Origin: UBA685 sp049890115
Lineage (GTDB): Bacteria; Pseudomonadota; Alphaproteobacteria; Puniceispirillales; Puniceispirillaceae
DNA: 64,000 nucleotides
Assembly (NCBI GenBank): GCA_049890115.1
Contig: JBMHCC010000016.1
Span: forward strand, 45,586-109,585
Reading direction: 5' to 3'
Shown here: positions 28,163 through 37,514 of the stretch, piece after piece
Layout of the letters: each line of letters starts with the position of its first letter
How positions within the stretch are numbered: position 1 is the first letter of the stretch
Program-made: the position numbers and the translations under genes
Notes under the pieces: generated by a model
Database searches by the model: none
Seen by the model: only the letters and a program-made list of their open reading frames with translations
Told to the model about the DNA's origin: nothing

Positions 28163-28942
28163 ATGTTTGATATTCTTTTGATATTCTATTTGATAGTGGG
28201 CGCAATCTTTGGCTATTGGCGTGGTTTTTCATCATCTATCATCATCATGCTTGTCACCTATTTGCCGATGCTCGGCTTTGCCTATTATTACGACCAGATA
28301 TCGGGATTTGTACAAATAACCATCGCCAATACACAAGATGCATCGACAGCTGCAATTGGCGGTCTTGGTGCCTTTAGCGGCATCATCGCTATCATAGGGT
28401 TTTCGGTGGCAACCATTCTTGGCACACGCATTATCATCAAGTTACTTTCGATTGAAAAACCAGAATTAACCAGCCGTATTCTTGGTGCTGCTGCAGGCAT
28501 CTTATCGCATAATATTATGGCAACATTGGCTTTTTTCTTTTTATTTACCGCTGTTCCAGCTGTCACTTCAGATGTGGTTCGTGGCTCAAAATGGCTTATG
28601 GTCATGCGCCCTATTCACCAGCTAAGCTATCCCCCCTATCTAGCCTTGCTTGAAGAGCGCACCCAGAAATTATCACTTAATGTGGCAGAAAAAGGTCTTG
28701 CTGCCACCCTTGTTGGCGGTGTTGATATCTCTGATTTAGGCAGCAGCCTTGGCTTTGAAGATGCAAACTTCTCATCAGCGTTAAATGATATTAAAGCGCT
28801 AGCCAAAACCATCAATATTGAAGAGATAAGAGCGCTGAGTAATGAATATAGCAGCGATAATCTAACTGCCGCTGATATTGATAGGATGATCCAACAAGAA
28901 CAGGCTGAAAGATTGCGCCTGATTGAACAGCAGCTACGCTAA
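28163..28942 (+). CDS. CvpA family membrane protein
   Basis: A 259-residue inner-membrane protein with about four transmembrane segments in the first 150 residues (starting MFDILLIFYLIVGAIFGYWRG), followed by a soluble, charged C-terminal region that may form a coiled coil at its end (IQQEQAERLRLIEQQL). The N-terminal pattern, with GYWRGF after the first helix, is that of CvpA (colicin V production) proteins, whose exact role is unclear. In many proteobacteria cvpA lies beside purF; here it follows a tRNA gene. The ATG at 28163 is preferred over the TTG at 28157. Confidence 0.82.
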   Translation: MFDILLIFYLIVGAIFGYWRGFSSSIIIMLVTYLPMLGFAYYYDQISGFVQITIANTQDASTAAIGGLGAFSGIIAIIGFSVATILGTRIIIKLLSIEKPELTSRILGAAAGILSHNIMATLAFFFLFTAVPAVTSDVVRGSKWLMVMRPIHQLSYPPYLALLEERTQKLSLNVAEKGLAATLVGGVDISDLGSSLGFEDANFSSALNDIKALAKTINIEEIRALSNEYSSDNLTAADIDRMIQQEQAERLRLIEQQLR

Positions 28943-29031
28943 AAAAAGACACGCTGAAATGGTTGAAACCAGCCCCCCCTTGTAAGAGAGGCTGGCTTAT
29001 CCAAGATAGCTATGCGGTTATGCGTTTATGC

Positions 29032-29682
29032 CTAATTATCCCTATCAGCGTTGAGGCTGGCGACACGCTGATCCCGCCCGCAGCTATAGCGATAAAATTT
29101 ATAACGCAACGGATTTTTCAGATAATAATCTTGATGATATTGTTCTGCTGGCCAGAAACGCGCTTCATCTTCAATGGGAATAACAGAGCCCTTTGGCGCC
29201 CTATCTATTGCAATCTGACGCTGTTCTTCATTTTGAACGTGAATGGCAGGGCTATAAGCATGCCCTCTGTCACAAAATTGCCCACCATTATCGGTGTAAT
29301 CAACATGACGATAAAAATGGTCAATCAGCTCAGTAAAGTTTACTTTTTCAGGGTCATAATAAATCCGCACCACCTCGCGATGCCCAGTATGTGCCTTATA
29401 AGTTGGGTCTTGTTTATTGCCACCAGCAAAGCCTGATACAGCCTCATAAACGCTATCCAGTAATTCAAAATCTTTTTCAATACACCAAAAACAGCCACCT
29501 GCTACCGTCAGACTAGCCGCATTTTGGGGCAGATTTTCAGCAAATTCACCATAATCAGAACCAGCCTGAGCTGATGGCACAAAGGAAAGAGACAAAAAAC
29601 CGACAAAAACAAAAGATCGCGATAATGCTTTTGTCTGGCTTAGCAGAAATTGACGAGTTGTCGCAAGCAGCAGAGATATCAT
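29032..29682 (-). CDS. msrA: peptide-methionine (S)-S-oxide reductase MsrA, exported
   Basis: A 216-residue MsrA. The catalytic motif GCFWC is followed by EAVSGFAGG, YKAHTGHREVV and the C-terminal FWPAEQYHQDYY. A signal peptide of about 40 residues with a hydrophobic core and a PSAQA cleavage region precedes it, so the enzyme should repair methionine-S-sulfoxide in the periplasm. The start is backed by GGAGG with five-base spacing. Unlike many bacteria, msrB is far away and encodes a cytoplasmic form. Confidence 0.94.
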   Translation of the reverse strand: MISLLLATTRQFLLSQTKALSRSFVFVGFLSLSFVPSAQAGSDYGEFAENLPQNAASLTVAGGCFWCIEKDFELLDSVYEAVSGFAGGNKQDPTYKAHTGHREVVRIYYDPEKVNFTELIDHFYRHVDYTDNGGQFCDRGHAYSPAIHVQNEEQRQIAIDRAPKGSVIPIEDEARFWPAEQYHQDYYLKNPLRYKFYRYSCGRDQRVASLNADRDN

Positions 29683-29984
29683 AACCGCCTCCTTGAAATG
29701 AAAATTAGTAACACCATGAAAATGGCTTCGATTAGTGAATCTAATGTGAAATTGCGACTATTTTAGGGTGCGTTAATCCTTTTTCTCGCCACAATTTTTT
29801 ATTGTTTGACGAACTATCTCACTGACCAATCTTTATTATGACTATTTTTTAGGCATAATTTAAAATACCTGCCTATATTTTATGCATGATTTGCAAAATT
29901 GAGAACAGCAAGCCCCTTTCTCAATGTTGGTTGCCGTCTCATGCTAGAGAAGGCTGACTTTATAGTTTTATCTTGGGGATAATT
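29683..29984. promoter_or_regulatory. msrA-amtB divergent intergenic region
   Basis: About 300 AT-rich bases between divergent genes. I looked for a sigma-54 promoter (TGGCAC-N5-TTGCA) for amtB and did not find one. A GGGGA ribosome binding site precedes amtB. Nothing else can be supported. Confidence 0.45.
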
Positions 29985-31268
29985 ATGATTTTTCGTTCTG
30001 TATGGGCCGGCCTTTTTGGACTGGCATTTTTATTACCAAATGCGGCATTCGCTGCCGTTGACACAGGTGACTCAGCCTGGATTCTAACTTCAACAGCCTT
30101 GGTGCTATTCATGACGCTACCAGGCCTTGCATTATTCTATGCTGGTTTGGTTCAGCCGAAGAATGTTGTTTCAGTGCTGATGCATCATTTTGCTATTGCC
30201 TGCTTATGCTCAGTATTATGGGTCGTTGCTGGCTATTCTATTGCCTTTTCTGGCGATGGTGCATGGTTTGGCAATCTTGATAATTTATTCATGTCGCAAA
30301 TCACAATGGAATCAGAATCTGGTACAATTCCAGAATCACTTTTTGCGGTTTTCCAAATGACGTTTGCTGTTATTACACCAGCTTTGATCATTGGTGCCTA
30401 TGTAGAGCGTATTAAATTCTCTGCTGTTTTGGTTTTCTCTGGCCTATGGCTGCTGGTTGTTTATGCACCTGTGACCCATTGGGTTTGGGGCGGCGGCATT
30501 GCTGCTAGCTGGGGTGTCATGGACTTTGCTGGCGGTATCGTGGTTCATGCCACAGCTGGTACAGCTGCTTTGGTGATTGCGATTATGCTAGGCAAACGCC
30601 GTAACTTCCCGAATTCTTTGACACCGCCACATAGCCCGATTTTGACTATGATCGGTGCTTGTATGCTTTGGGTTGGCTGGTTTGGCTTTAATGGCGGCTC
30701 TGCCTTAGGTGCAGGTCAGTCAGCAGCTATGGCCATTATGGTGACACATATTTCAGCCGCAGTTGCATCACTTGTCTGGATGGTTATTGAATGGCGTCGC
30801 TTTGGTCGCCCATCAGTGGTTGGCATGGTAACAGGTATGGTTGCTGGTCTTGCCACAGTGACACCAGCTTCTGGTTATATCGGCATTCCTGGCGGTATCA
30901 TCCTTGGCCTAGCAGGTGGTTACATCTGTTATGTGGCTGTTGATATCATCCGTGGCAAGCTGAAAATTGATGATTCACTGGACGTATTTGCTGTTCATGG
31001 CGTTGGCGGTATTCTTGGCTCTCTATTAGTTGCTGTATTAGCTACAGAGACATTCTCTGGTGTTGGTCTTGGCGAGGGCGTTTCAATTAGCTCACAATTC
31101 ATGGCGCAATTTGGCGGCGTTGCAATCACAGTTATCTGGACAGCGATTGCATCATTTGTCATCTTGAAGATAGCAGGTCTATTTGGCGGTATCCGCGTTA
31201 GCGAAAATGATGAGATTGAAGGCCTTGACCTATCTCAGCATGGCGAACGCGCCTACCACAATAACTAG
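29985..31268 (+). CDS. amtB: ammonium transporter AmtB
   Basis: A 427-residue channel with an N-terminal signal-like segment ending AAFA, then about eleven transmembrane helices. The pore histidines are both present: YAPVTHWVWGGG and FAVHGVGG. FYAGLVQPKNVVSV and GFNGGSALGAG are standard family segments. It imports ammonium across the inner membrane. The ATG at 29985 follows GGGGA; a TTG at 29973 is in frame. The PII gene glnK follows 14 bases later, an order reversed from the usual glnK-amtB. Confidence 0.96.
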   Translation: MIFRSVWAGLFGLAFLLPNAAFAAVDTGDSAWILTSTALVLFMTLPGLALFYAGLVQPKNVVSVLMHHFAIACLCSVLWVVAGYSIAFSGDGAWFGNLDNLFMSQITMESESGTIPESLFAVFQMTFAVITPALIIGAYVERIKFSAVLVFSGLWLLVVYAPVTHWVWGGGIAASWGVMDFAGGIVVHATAGTAALVIAIMLGKRRNFPNSLTPPHSPILTMIGACMLWVGWFGFNGGSALGAGQSAAMAIMVTHISAAVASLVWMVIEWRRFGRPSVVGMVTGMVAGLATVTPASGYIGIPGGIILGLAGGYICYVAVDIIRGKLKIDDSLDVFAVHGVGGILGSLLVAVLATETFSGVGLGEGVSISSQFMAQFGGVAITVIWTAIASFVILKIAGLFGGIRVSENDEIEGLDLSQHGERAYHNN

Positions 31269-31282
31269 AAGGGTTGAAGAAC

Positions 31283-31624
31283 ATGAAATATATCATTGCA
31301 ATCATTAAACCGTTCAAATTAGATGATGTCCGTGAAGCCTTGATGGGCCAAGGCGTTGAAGGCTTGACAGTCTCAGAGGTTAAAGGTTTTGGCCGCCAAA
31401 GAGGACAGACAGAAATTTATCGTGGTGCTGAATATGCTGTTGCATTTGTGCCAAAGGTAAAGCTGGAAATTGCCTGCCGTGGTGACATGGCTGACAAAAT
31501 TGTCGAAACGCTACGTGAGGCAGCATCAACTGATAAAATTGGTGATGGCAAAATCTTTGTACTTGATATGGAACAAGCTGTTCGCATCAGAACAGGTGAA
31601 GCAAATGATGAGGCGTTAAGCTAG
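31283..31624 (+). CDS. glnK: nitrogen regulatory PII protein
   Basis: A 113-residue PII protein. It begins MKYIIAIIKPFKLDDVREAL and has the T-loop YRGAEYAVAFVPKVK with the uridylylation tyrosine, and GDGKIFVLDMEQAVRIRTGE. By linkage to amtB it is GlnK, which blocks the channel when nitrogen is plentiful; GlnB cannot be excluded from sequence alone. The ATG at 31283 is used; a TTG at 31274 is in frame. A strong hairpin follows the stop codon. Confidence 0.94.
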   Translation: MKYIIAIIKPFKLDDVREALMGQGVEGLTVSEVKGFGRQRGQTEIYRGAEYAVAFVPKVKLEIACRGDMADKIVETLREAASTDKIGDGKIFVLDMEQAVRIRTGEANDEALS

Positions 31625-31652
31625 TCATCTGTGTCATCAGTGACAAAATATA

Positions 31653-31686
31653 AAAGGGCTCTTGGTGACCTAGCCAAGGGCCCTTT
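31653..31686. terminator. long hairpin between glnK and queG
   Basis: A 13-pair stem with one G-T pair (arms at 31653-31665 and 31674-31686) spans the queG stop codon at 31670, which lies in the loop. It probably terminates glnK transcription and perhaps the converging queuosine operon. Confidence 0.65.
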
Positions 31687-32794
31687 GCCATTCTTGGGTG
31701 ATAATATCGTCGCGCTCTTGCCAATTCTTTGGCCTTAAATCTGCCATCTGTTCAGCATCATAATAACGTGATAGCGCCCAGATAGCCATTGACTGCACCA
31801 GAACCATCTCAGATGTCAGATGCCGTTTGATAAAGGGCACTAAATCAGCTGATTGTGCATTGCCTGCTGCGATAAGCACATTACGCATAAACCGCTCAAA
31901 ACCAGCACGTCTTACTGGCGTTGTGGCAAAATGGCTACGAAATAGCGCCTCATCAAATGCCAGATAATCAGCAAGAGGCAATAATGCTGGCTGATGTTTG
32001 GGATGCAGCTTTTGTTCAGCTGCGATTTGTGCAAATTTATTCCAAGGACACACAGCAAGGCAGTCATCACAGCCAAAAATACGATTACCTATCGCAACAC
32101 GATATTCAGGCGCAATCTGGCTTTTTTGCTCAATCGTCATATAGGAAATGCATTTTCTGGCATCAAGCTGATAGGGCGCAGGAAAAGCATTGGTCGGACA
32201 CACATCAAGACATGCACGACAACTGCCACAATGATCACCCTCAGCATCATCAGATGGCAAAGATGCTGATAGCAAAATGGTGCCCAAAAACAACCAGCTG
32301 CCATGCGTTCGGCTAACCAGATTCGTGTGCTTACCCTGCCAACCAATGCCAGCTTGTGCGGCAAGCGGCTTTTCAGCAAGAGGGGCGGTATCAACAAATA
32401 CCTTCACATCAGCCCCAAGGCGGCTTGCGATTTGCCCTGCTAGCTGTTTTAACTTGCCTTTCAGCACATCGTGATAATCACGGCCTCTGGCATAGACAGA
32501 AATATTGCCTTTATCTGCCCATTCCAGATTATCCATTGGGTTGTGATCTGGGCCATAATTAAGGGTACAGATAATGGCTGATTGTGCATCTTGCCACATC
32601 GCTTTTGGATTAGCACGCCTATCAGCATGCTCTGCCAGCCACGTCATTTCGCCATGGCGGTCTTGTTTGATGAAATCCTGCAAATATGACGCAAATGCAT
32701 CTGGCAGGCTGGCATCTGTTATACCGCAATCATCAAAACCAGCTTCATGAGCTTTTTGTTTTATCCATGTTTTGATTGTCTGCGCTTTATCCAT
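31670..32794 (-). CDS. queG: epoxyqueuosine reductase QueG
   Basis: A 374-residue cobalamin- and Fe-S-dependent enzyme that reduces epoxyqueuosine to queuosine in tRNA, the last step. It has the two ferredoxin-type cluster motifs CGSCRACLDVCP and CDDCLAVCPWN and the N-terminal MTWLAEHADRRANP region. The start is ATG 32794 or 32797, both close behind AAGAGG. It is the third que gene of a leftward cluster, nine bases after tgt. Confidence 0.95.
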   Translation of the reverse strand: MDKAQTIKTWIKQKAHEAGFDDCGITDASLPDAFASYLQDFIKQDRHGEMTWLAEHADRRANPKAMWQDAQSAIICTLNYGPDHNPMDNLEWADKGNISVYARGRDYHDVLKGKLKQLAGQIASRLGADVKVFVDTAPLAEKPLAAQAGIGWQGKHTNLVSRTHGSWLFLGTILLSASLPSDDAEGDHCGSCRACLDVCPTNAFPAPYQLDARKCISYMTIEQKSQIAPEYRVAIGNRIFGCDDCLAVCPWNKFAQIAAEQKLHPKHQPALLPLADYLAFDEALFRSHFATTPVRRAGFERFMRNVLIAAGNAQSADLVPFIKRHLTSEMVLVQSMAIWALSRYYDAEQMADLRPKNWQERDDIITQEWQRALG

Positions 32795-32803
32795 CATGCC
32801 TCT

Positions 32804-33985
32804 TTACAGTGGGTCAATATCCCCTAATGCCTGATTGGCGTGAAATTCTGATTGGAAATCGGCAAAGCGTTTTTCTTCGATAGCATGACGCATATCAGCC
32901 ATCAAATCCTGATAATAACGCAAATTATGCCAAGTTAATAGCATCAAACCCTGCACCTCATCAGCTTTGAAAAGATGATGCAAATAGGCTCTGCTATAAT
33001 GTGAACAGGCGGGGCATTGGCATTGCTCATCAAGTGGCCTTGTATCCTCATTATGACGCGCATTTTTTATGTTAACAGGCCCTCTTCTGGTAAAGGCTTG
33101 GCCTGTGCGTCCAGATCGTGTTGGCAGAACACAATCAAACATATCAACACCACGCGCTACAGCCCCAACCAAATCAGATGGCTTGCCTACCCCCATCAGA
33201 TAGCGCGGCTTATCAGCAATCATATAAGGGGTTGTAAAAGACAATGTATCAAACATAGCCTCTTGCCCCTCACCCACAGCCAAACCACCAATGGCATAGC
33301 CTTCAAAATCGAGCTCAGCCAGCATTTCAATGGATTGGCGGCGCAAATCTTCAAAAACAGATCCCTGAACAATACCAAATTGCCCATAACCTTTGCGTGC
33401 CTCAAATGCCGCGCGTGAACGCTTGGCCCAGCGCATGGAAAGCTCCATAGAGCTAGCAGCCACCTCATGCGTTGCTGGAAAAGGTGTACATTCATCAAAC
33501 GCCATCGTGATTGTGGCATCTAATTTATGCTGTATCTGTGTCGAAATTTCAGGGGTAAGTAGATGAGATGAACCATCAAGATGTGATTTGAATGTCACGC
33601 CATTTTCATCAATTTTCCGCAATGGGCCAAGTGACATGACCTGAAAACCGCCAGAATCTGTCAATAATGGCTTATGCCACCCCATCATCTTGCGAACCCC
33701 GCCCAGCTTTGCCACCCTGTCAGCACCAGGGCGCAACATTAGATGATAGGTATTTGAGAGTATAATCTCTGCCCCTGTTGACAATACAGATTGCGGCATC
33801 ATCCCTTTGACAGAAGCAGCAGTGCCAACTGGCATGAAGACAGGTGTTTGGATTGTCCCCCATGCTGTTTGCACCTCGCCTCGTCTGGCGCTGCCATCGG
33901 TGTTTTTCAGCGTAAAGCCAAATTCAGATTGTGGCTCTGTTGGGAAAGCATCTTTACTGAAATCATCCATCGAAAACTGACTCAT
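32804..33985 (-). CDS. tgt: tRNA-guanine transglycosylase
   Basis: A 393-residue enzyme that exchanges G34 of target tRNAs for preQ1. Active-site aspartates appear in LLTDSGGFQV and FDCVLPTRSGR, with the zinc set CQCPACSHYSRAYLHHL near the C-terminus. The ATG at 33985 lies one base after the queA stop (TAAAATG). In-frame codons further upstream overlap queA and are less likely. It has a rather long N-terminal extension before SEFGFTLK. Confidence 0.96.
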   Translation of the reverse strand: MSQFSMDDFSKDAFPTEPQSEFGFTLKNTDGSARRGEVQTAWGTIQTPVFMPVGTAASVKGMMPQSVLSTGAEIILSNTYHLMLRPGADRVAKLGGVRKMMGWHKPLLTDSGGFQVMSLGPLRKIDENGVTFKSHLDGSSHLLTPEISTQIQHKLDATITMAFDECTPFPATHEVAASSMELSMRWAKRSRAAFEARKGYGQFGIVQGSVFEDLRRQSIEMLAELDFEGYAIGGLAVGEGQEAMFDTLSFTTPYMIADKPRYLMGVGKPSDLVGAVARGVDMFDCVLPTRSGRTGQAFTRRGPVNIKNARHNEDTRPLDEQCQCPACSHYSRAYLHHLFKADEVQGLMLLTWHNLRYYQDLMADMRHAIEEKRFADFQSEFHANQALGDIDPL

Positions 33986-33986
33986 T

Positions 33987-35018
33987 TTATTGGCGCTCCA
34001 ACAAGCAAGCATCTCCATAGCTGAAAAAACGATAACGCTCTTGTACAGCTATCTCATAGTTTTTCATCATAAACTCATAACCAGAAAAGGCACAAACCAG
34101 CATCATTAAAGTTGATTTTGGCAGATGAAAATTGGTCAATAACATATCAGCAGACCCGATCTGAAACCCTGGTGTGATGAAAATATCTGTTTCACCTGAA
34201 TAAGCTTCAAATTGCCCGAATTTCTGCCAGATAGTCTCACAAATGCGCAAAGATGTTGTGCCTACACAAATGATACGCTGACCATTTTTACGCGCTTCAT
34301 TTAACCGTTTTGCTGTTGCTTCATCCATAGCACCCCATTCATGATGCATTTTATGATCAGCAATATTATCAACCTTTACCGGCAAAAATGTACCTGCTCC
34401 AACATGCAAGGTAACCTCTTCAAATAAAATACCTTTTTGCTCAAGGGACTGGCGCAAATTATCGGTGAAATGCAGACCAGCTGTCGGTGCTGCCACAGCC
34501 CCGCTATGACGTGCAAATAATGTCTGATAATGGGCATCATCAGCTTCATCAGGGCCGTCAGGTCGTTTGATATAAGGCGGCAATGGCATCGCACCATGCG
34601 CCATGATAAGAGCATCTAGCTCTGTGCCAGATGCTGAAAAACAGATAGTGACCTCGCCACCTTCCCTTGCTTCAGTGACCTCACATGAAAAATCATCAGC
34701 AAAGGTTACAATCGTTCCAACAGGACATTTGCGTGCTGGCTTGGCAAAAGCAGTCCAGCTTTTATCTGATAGTTGCTTTAACAGGGTAAAACGCGCCAAC
34801 CCTGCGCCACGCTGACCTGTCAATAAGGCTGGTATTACCTTGGTATTATTCACGACCATAATATCGCCTTCACGCAAAATATCTGGCAGATCAGAAATAT
34901 GCTGATGAGCAGCTTTGCCATGCAGGCATGATAACAGACGCGCACTATCACGCGGATCAGCAGGTTGCTGGGCAATTAGCTCAGCTGGCAAATGATAATC
35001 AAAATCGGAAAGTTTCAT
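33987..35018 (-). CDS. queA: S-adenosylmethionine:tRNA ribosyltransferase-isomerase
   Basis: A 343-residue enzyme that adds the cyclopentene epoxide to preQ1 in tRNA using SAM. Family marks are the start MKLSDFDYHLPAELIAQ, RDSARLL, VVNNTKVIPA, the APTAGLHF motif, LHVGAGTF and the late LTNFHLPKSTLMMLV. Its start codon directly follows the kdsD stop (TAA ATG), and tgt begins one base after its own stop. The genes are clearly co-transcribed. Confidence 0.97.
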   Translation of the reverse strand: MKLSDFDYHLPAELIAQQPADPRDSARLLSCLHGKAAHQHISDLPDILREGDIMVVNNTKVIPALLTGQRGAGLARFTLLKQLSDKSWTAFAKPARKCPVGTIVTFADDFSCEVTEAREGGEVTICFSASGTELDALIMAHGAMPLPPYIKRPDGPDEADDAHYQTLFARHSGAVAAPTAGLHFTDNLRQSLEQKGILFEEVTLHVGAGTFLPVKVDNIADHKMHHEWGAMDEATAKRLNEARKNGQRIICVGTTSLRICETIWQKFGQFEAYSGETDIFITPGFQIGSADMLLTNFHLPKSTLMMLVCAFSGYEFMMKNYEIAVQERYRFFSYGDACLLERQ

Positions 35019-35957
35019 TTAAAAAATCTGAATAATGCCACATACGGGTGCGTTTGCTGTCTCATCATCTCTGACAACCAGACATTGAATGCGTGTTTTT
35101 ATCATACGATCTTCAGCCTCACCAAGATTGGCTGATTTGGCAATGAATTGCGGGCTTTTATTCATAATGTCTGATGCGCTCGTATTTGTGAGGGCTTGAC
35201 CATCGACCAACATGCGGCGTAAATCGCCATCTGTGATGATACCTTGCAGATTATCAGCTGACCCAACCAACGCCAGACCAAGACGCCCTGTTGTCATTGC
35301 CACAATGACCTCTGACATTGGTGCATCAGCAGATACATAAGGCAGATTATCGCTGATCATCTTGTCGCTGACCGTGTTCAATAATTTTTGACCTAATTTG
35401 CCACCAGGATGTGTCGCTGCAAAATCTTCAGCCTTAAAAGAACGCTGTTCCATCAGCATCACAGCAAGCGCATCACCTAATGCCAAGGCTGCCATTGAAG
35501 ATGTCGTTGGTGCCAAATTCAGCGGGCAAGCTTCTTTATCAACAGATGCATCTAAAATGATATCAGCAGCATGACCAAGGCTGGAATCCACACGCCCAAT
35601 GAGCGAAATCAGCTTGGTATTCAGCCTTTTGAAAGCTGGCAATAGGCGCACCACCTCTTCTGTTTCACCTGAATTTGATATCAAAATCACCACATCACCA
35701 GGGCGCACCATGCCCAAATCACCATGAATAGCCTCAGCAGGATGCAAAAATAAAGCAGGTGTGCCAGTTGATGATAATGTGGCTGCAATTTTCGCACCAA
35801 CTAGCCCAGATTTACCCATCCCGCAAATCACAAGATGACCATCATGATTAGCTATCATCTCAACAGCAGCACAAAATTGGTCATCGAGCACTGTTTCAAG
35901 ACGGCTCATTGCCCCTTGATAGGTCTGCAATAATGTGTGTGCGATTGTGATATCCAT
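35019..35957 (-). CDS. kdsD: arabinose-5-phosphate isomerase (KpsF/GutQ/KdsD)
   Basis: A 312-residue protein with an N-terminal SIS sugar isomerase domain (ICGMGKSGLVGAKIAATL, ISNSGETEEVV) and two C-terminal CBS domains (from about residue 200). It converts ribulose 5-phosphate to arabinose 5-phosphate for Kdo of lipopolysaccharide. The HPGGKLG motif linking the domains is present. It heads the leftward kdsD-queA-tgt-queG cluster, with no spacing before queA. Confidence 0.92.
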   Translation of the reverse strand: MDITIAHTLLQTYQGAMSRLETVLDDQFCAAVEMIANHDGHLVICGMGKSGLVGAKIAATLSSTGTPALFLHPAEAIHGDLGMVRPGDVVILISNSGETEEVVRLLPAFKRLNTKLISLIGRVDSSLGHAADIILDASVDKEACPLNLAPTTSSMAALALGDALAVMLMEQRSFKAEDFAATHPGGKLGQKLLNTVSDKMISDNLPYVSADAPMSEVIVAMTTGRLGLALVGSADNLQGIITDGDLRRMLVDGQALTNTSASDIMNKSPQFIAKSANLGEAEDRMIKTRIQCLVVRDDETANAPVCGIIQIF

Positions 35958-36042
35958 AGTGTTTTCTGTGGCCTTTTTTGGCTATGACTAATGCTTTGTT
36001 CTACTCAGATTGCGGCAAAAAAGCGAGATCTATTTCCAAATC

Positions 36043-36639
36043 CTATGACCTTGCAAGAGTTTCAATATCCTCAGGCCTGTTCAGATTTAAAAAAGGATCA
36101 GGCACATCATCATAATCTAGATAAAGATGATGGTAGCGATGCGAAAAGGCATCAATTTTGCGCACCCCTTCTTCTAGTAATGCAACGCGCAAATCATCTA
36201 TTAGACTGACAGACCACATCGCAATAACAGGATGCCTGCGGCCATGAGATCGCACACTGATAATCTGTTCACCCTCAGATACAGCATTAGTGAAATCATC
36301 TATCAGACTTTCAGGCAAAAATGGCGCATCTGTTGGCAAGCTAACAAGCCATTTTATTTCTGGTCGCACCTGTCTTAAATGTGCCATTGCACTATAGATA
36401 CCGCATAAAGGCCCCTGATAATTTGGCAGAAAATCAGCAATGACAGGAACGCCATATTGCGCAAAACGCCCCTCATCACCATTCGCATTCAAAAACAGAT
36501 AAGCTGCATCTTGATAGCGCGCCAGCAGCTGGCTGATGATGGTTTGGCCATTAATCAGGATCTGACCCTTATCACCGCCACCCATACGCCGTGCCTGACC
36601 ACCAGCAAGCAAGCAAATTGCAACATCATGATACACCAT
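36043..36639 (-). CDS. mobA: molybdenum cofactor guanylyltransferase
   Basis: A 198-residue nucleotidyltransferase that attaches GMP to molybdopterin. The N-terminal LLAGGQARRMGGGDKG matches the GTP-binding motif, and the metal-binding aspartate is in SLPTDAPFL. The start codon overlaps the fdhD stop (TAATG), so translation is coupled. With fdhD it should supply the MGD cofactor needed by the formate dehydrogenase at 20.9-25.3 kb. Confidence 0.94.
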   Translation of the reverse strand: MVYHDVAICLLAGGQARRMGGGDKGQILINGQTIISQLLARYQDAAYLFLNANGDEGRFAQYGVPVIADFLPNYQGPLCGIYSAMAHLRQVRPEIKWLVSLPTDAPFLPESLIDDFTNAVSEGEQIISVRSHGRRHPVIAMWSVSLIDDLRVALLEEGVRKIDAFSHRYHHLYLDYDDVPDPFLNLNRPEDIETLARS

Positions 36640-37514
36640 TATAGGGTCTTTCTGCCGCCTAGCTGGCGTGATTGTGATGATGCTTTATCATCTTGAACTG
36701 ATGATTTGATATCATCAAAAATGACACGTTCTTGCCCTGATAATACGGTAAAGCGTGAACCACGCATTCGCCCTATTAAGGTGAGCCCTGCCTGACGCGC
36801 TAAACGCACCCCTGCTTCGGTAAAACCAGAACGAGATACCAAAATCGGTATATTCATCATCACTGTTTTAATCACCATCTCAGATGTTAGCCTGCCTGTG
36901 GTATAGAAAATTTTATCATCACCTGTCAGGCCATTTAAAAACATGTGGCCAGCAATTTTATCAACCGCATTATGGCGGCCAATATCTTCTACATAAATAA
37001 GCGGTGTATCACCCACAGCCAAAGCACAGCCATGAATAGCGCCAGCTTTGAGATATAATGATGGGATTTGATTAATAGCAGCTGATAGCTGATATAATTG
37101 TGATGCTTTTATGATCTGGTTCTGATTGAGGCTTTGTTGCTCAAACAGCTCCATAATATCGCCGAATATGGTGCCTTGGGCACAACCGCTTGTTTGGACT
37201 TTTTTCTGTAATTTGGCTTCATAATCGGTTTCTCTGGCTGTGCGCACCACCACCACAGATAAATCAGCATCATAATCAATCGCGGTAATGGTATCATCTG
37301 CCAGCAACATATTCTGATTCAGCAAAAAACCGACAGCCAGAGCCTCTGGCTGGTCACCAAGCGTCATAGATGTCACAATTTCCTGACGGTTTAAATAAAT
37401 GGTCAGCGGCGTTTCTGTTACCACGGGAATAGCAATCGGATTGCCAGACGCATCCAGCCCTTCTAAATCAGTTGTCAGCCCTTCTGCCTCTGGTGTTGGC
37501 AATAATGGTTTCAT
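36639..37514 (-). CDS. fdhD: formate dehydrogenase accessory sulfurtransferase FdhD
   Basis: A 291-residue protein that passes sulfur to the molybdenum cofactor of formate dehydrogenase. Family marks are LTIYLNRQEIVTSM, VGFLLNQ, EDIGRHNAVDKI, TTGRLTSEMV and the C-terminal GLTLIGRMRG. The cysteine loop reads TSGCAQGTIFGD, so a single cysteine (C111) replaces the CxxC pair of the E. coli protein. An AAAGG ribosome binding site precedes the ATG. It overlaps mobA downstream. Confidence 0.95.
   Translation of the reverse strand: MKPLLPTPEAEGLTTDLEGLDASGNPIAIPVVTETPLTIYLNRQEIVTSMTLGDQPEALAVGFLLNQNMLLADDTITAIDYDADLSVVVVRTARETDYEAKLQKKVQTSGCAQGTIFGDIMELFEQQSLNQNQIIKASQLYQLSAAINQIPSLYLKAGAIHGCALAVGDTPLIYVEDIGRHNAVDKIAGHMFLNGLTGDDKIFYTTGRLTSEMVIKTVMMNIPILVSRSGFTEAGVRLARQAGLTLIGRMRGSRFTVLSGQERVIFDDIKSSVQDDKASSQSRQLGGRKTL

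Noticed and set aside
28969..28995. Possible terminator after the CvpA gene (CCAGCC...GGCTGG)
   Set aside because: The stem is only six pairs with a long loop and no T-run.
28963..29436. Open frame on the plus strand over msrA
   Set aside because: It lies antisense to the well-supported msrA gene and has no family features.
29683..29984. Sigma-54 promoter for amtB
   Set aside because: I looked for the TGGCAC-N5-TTGCA pattern and did not find it.
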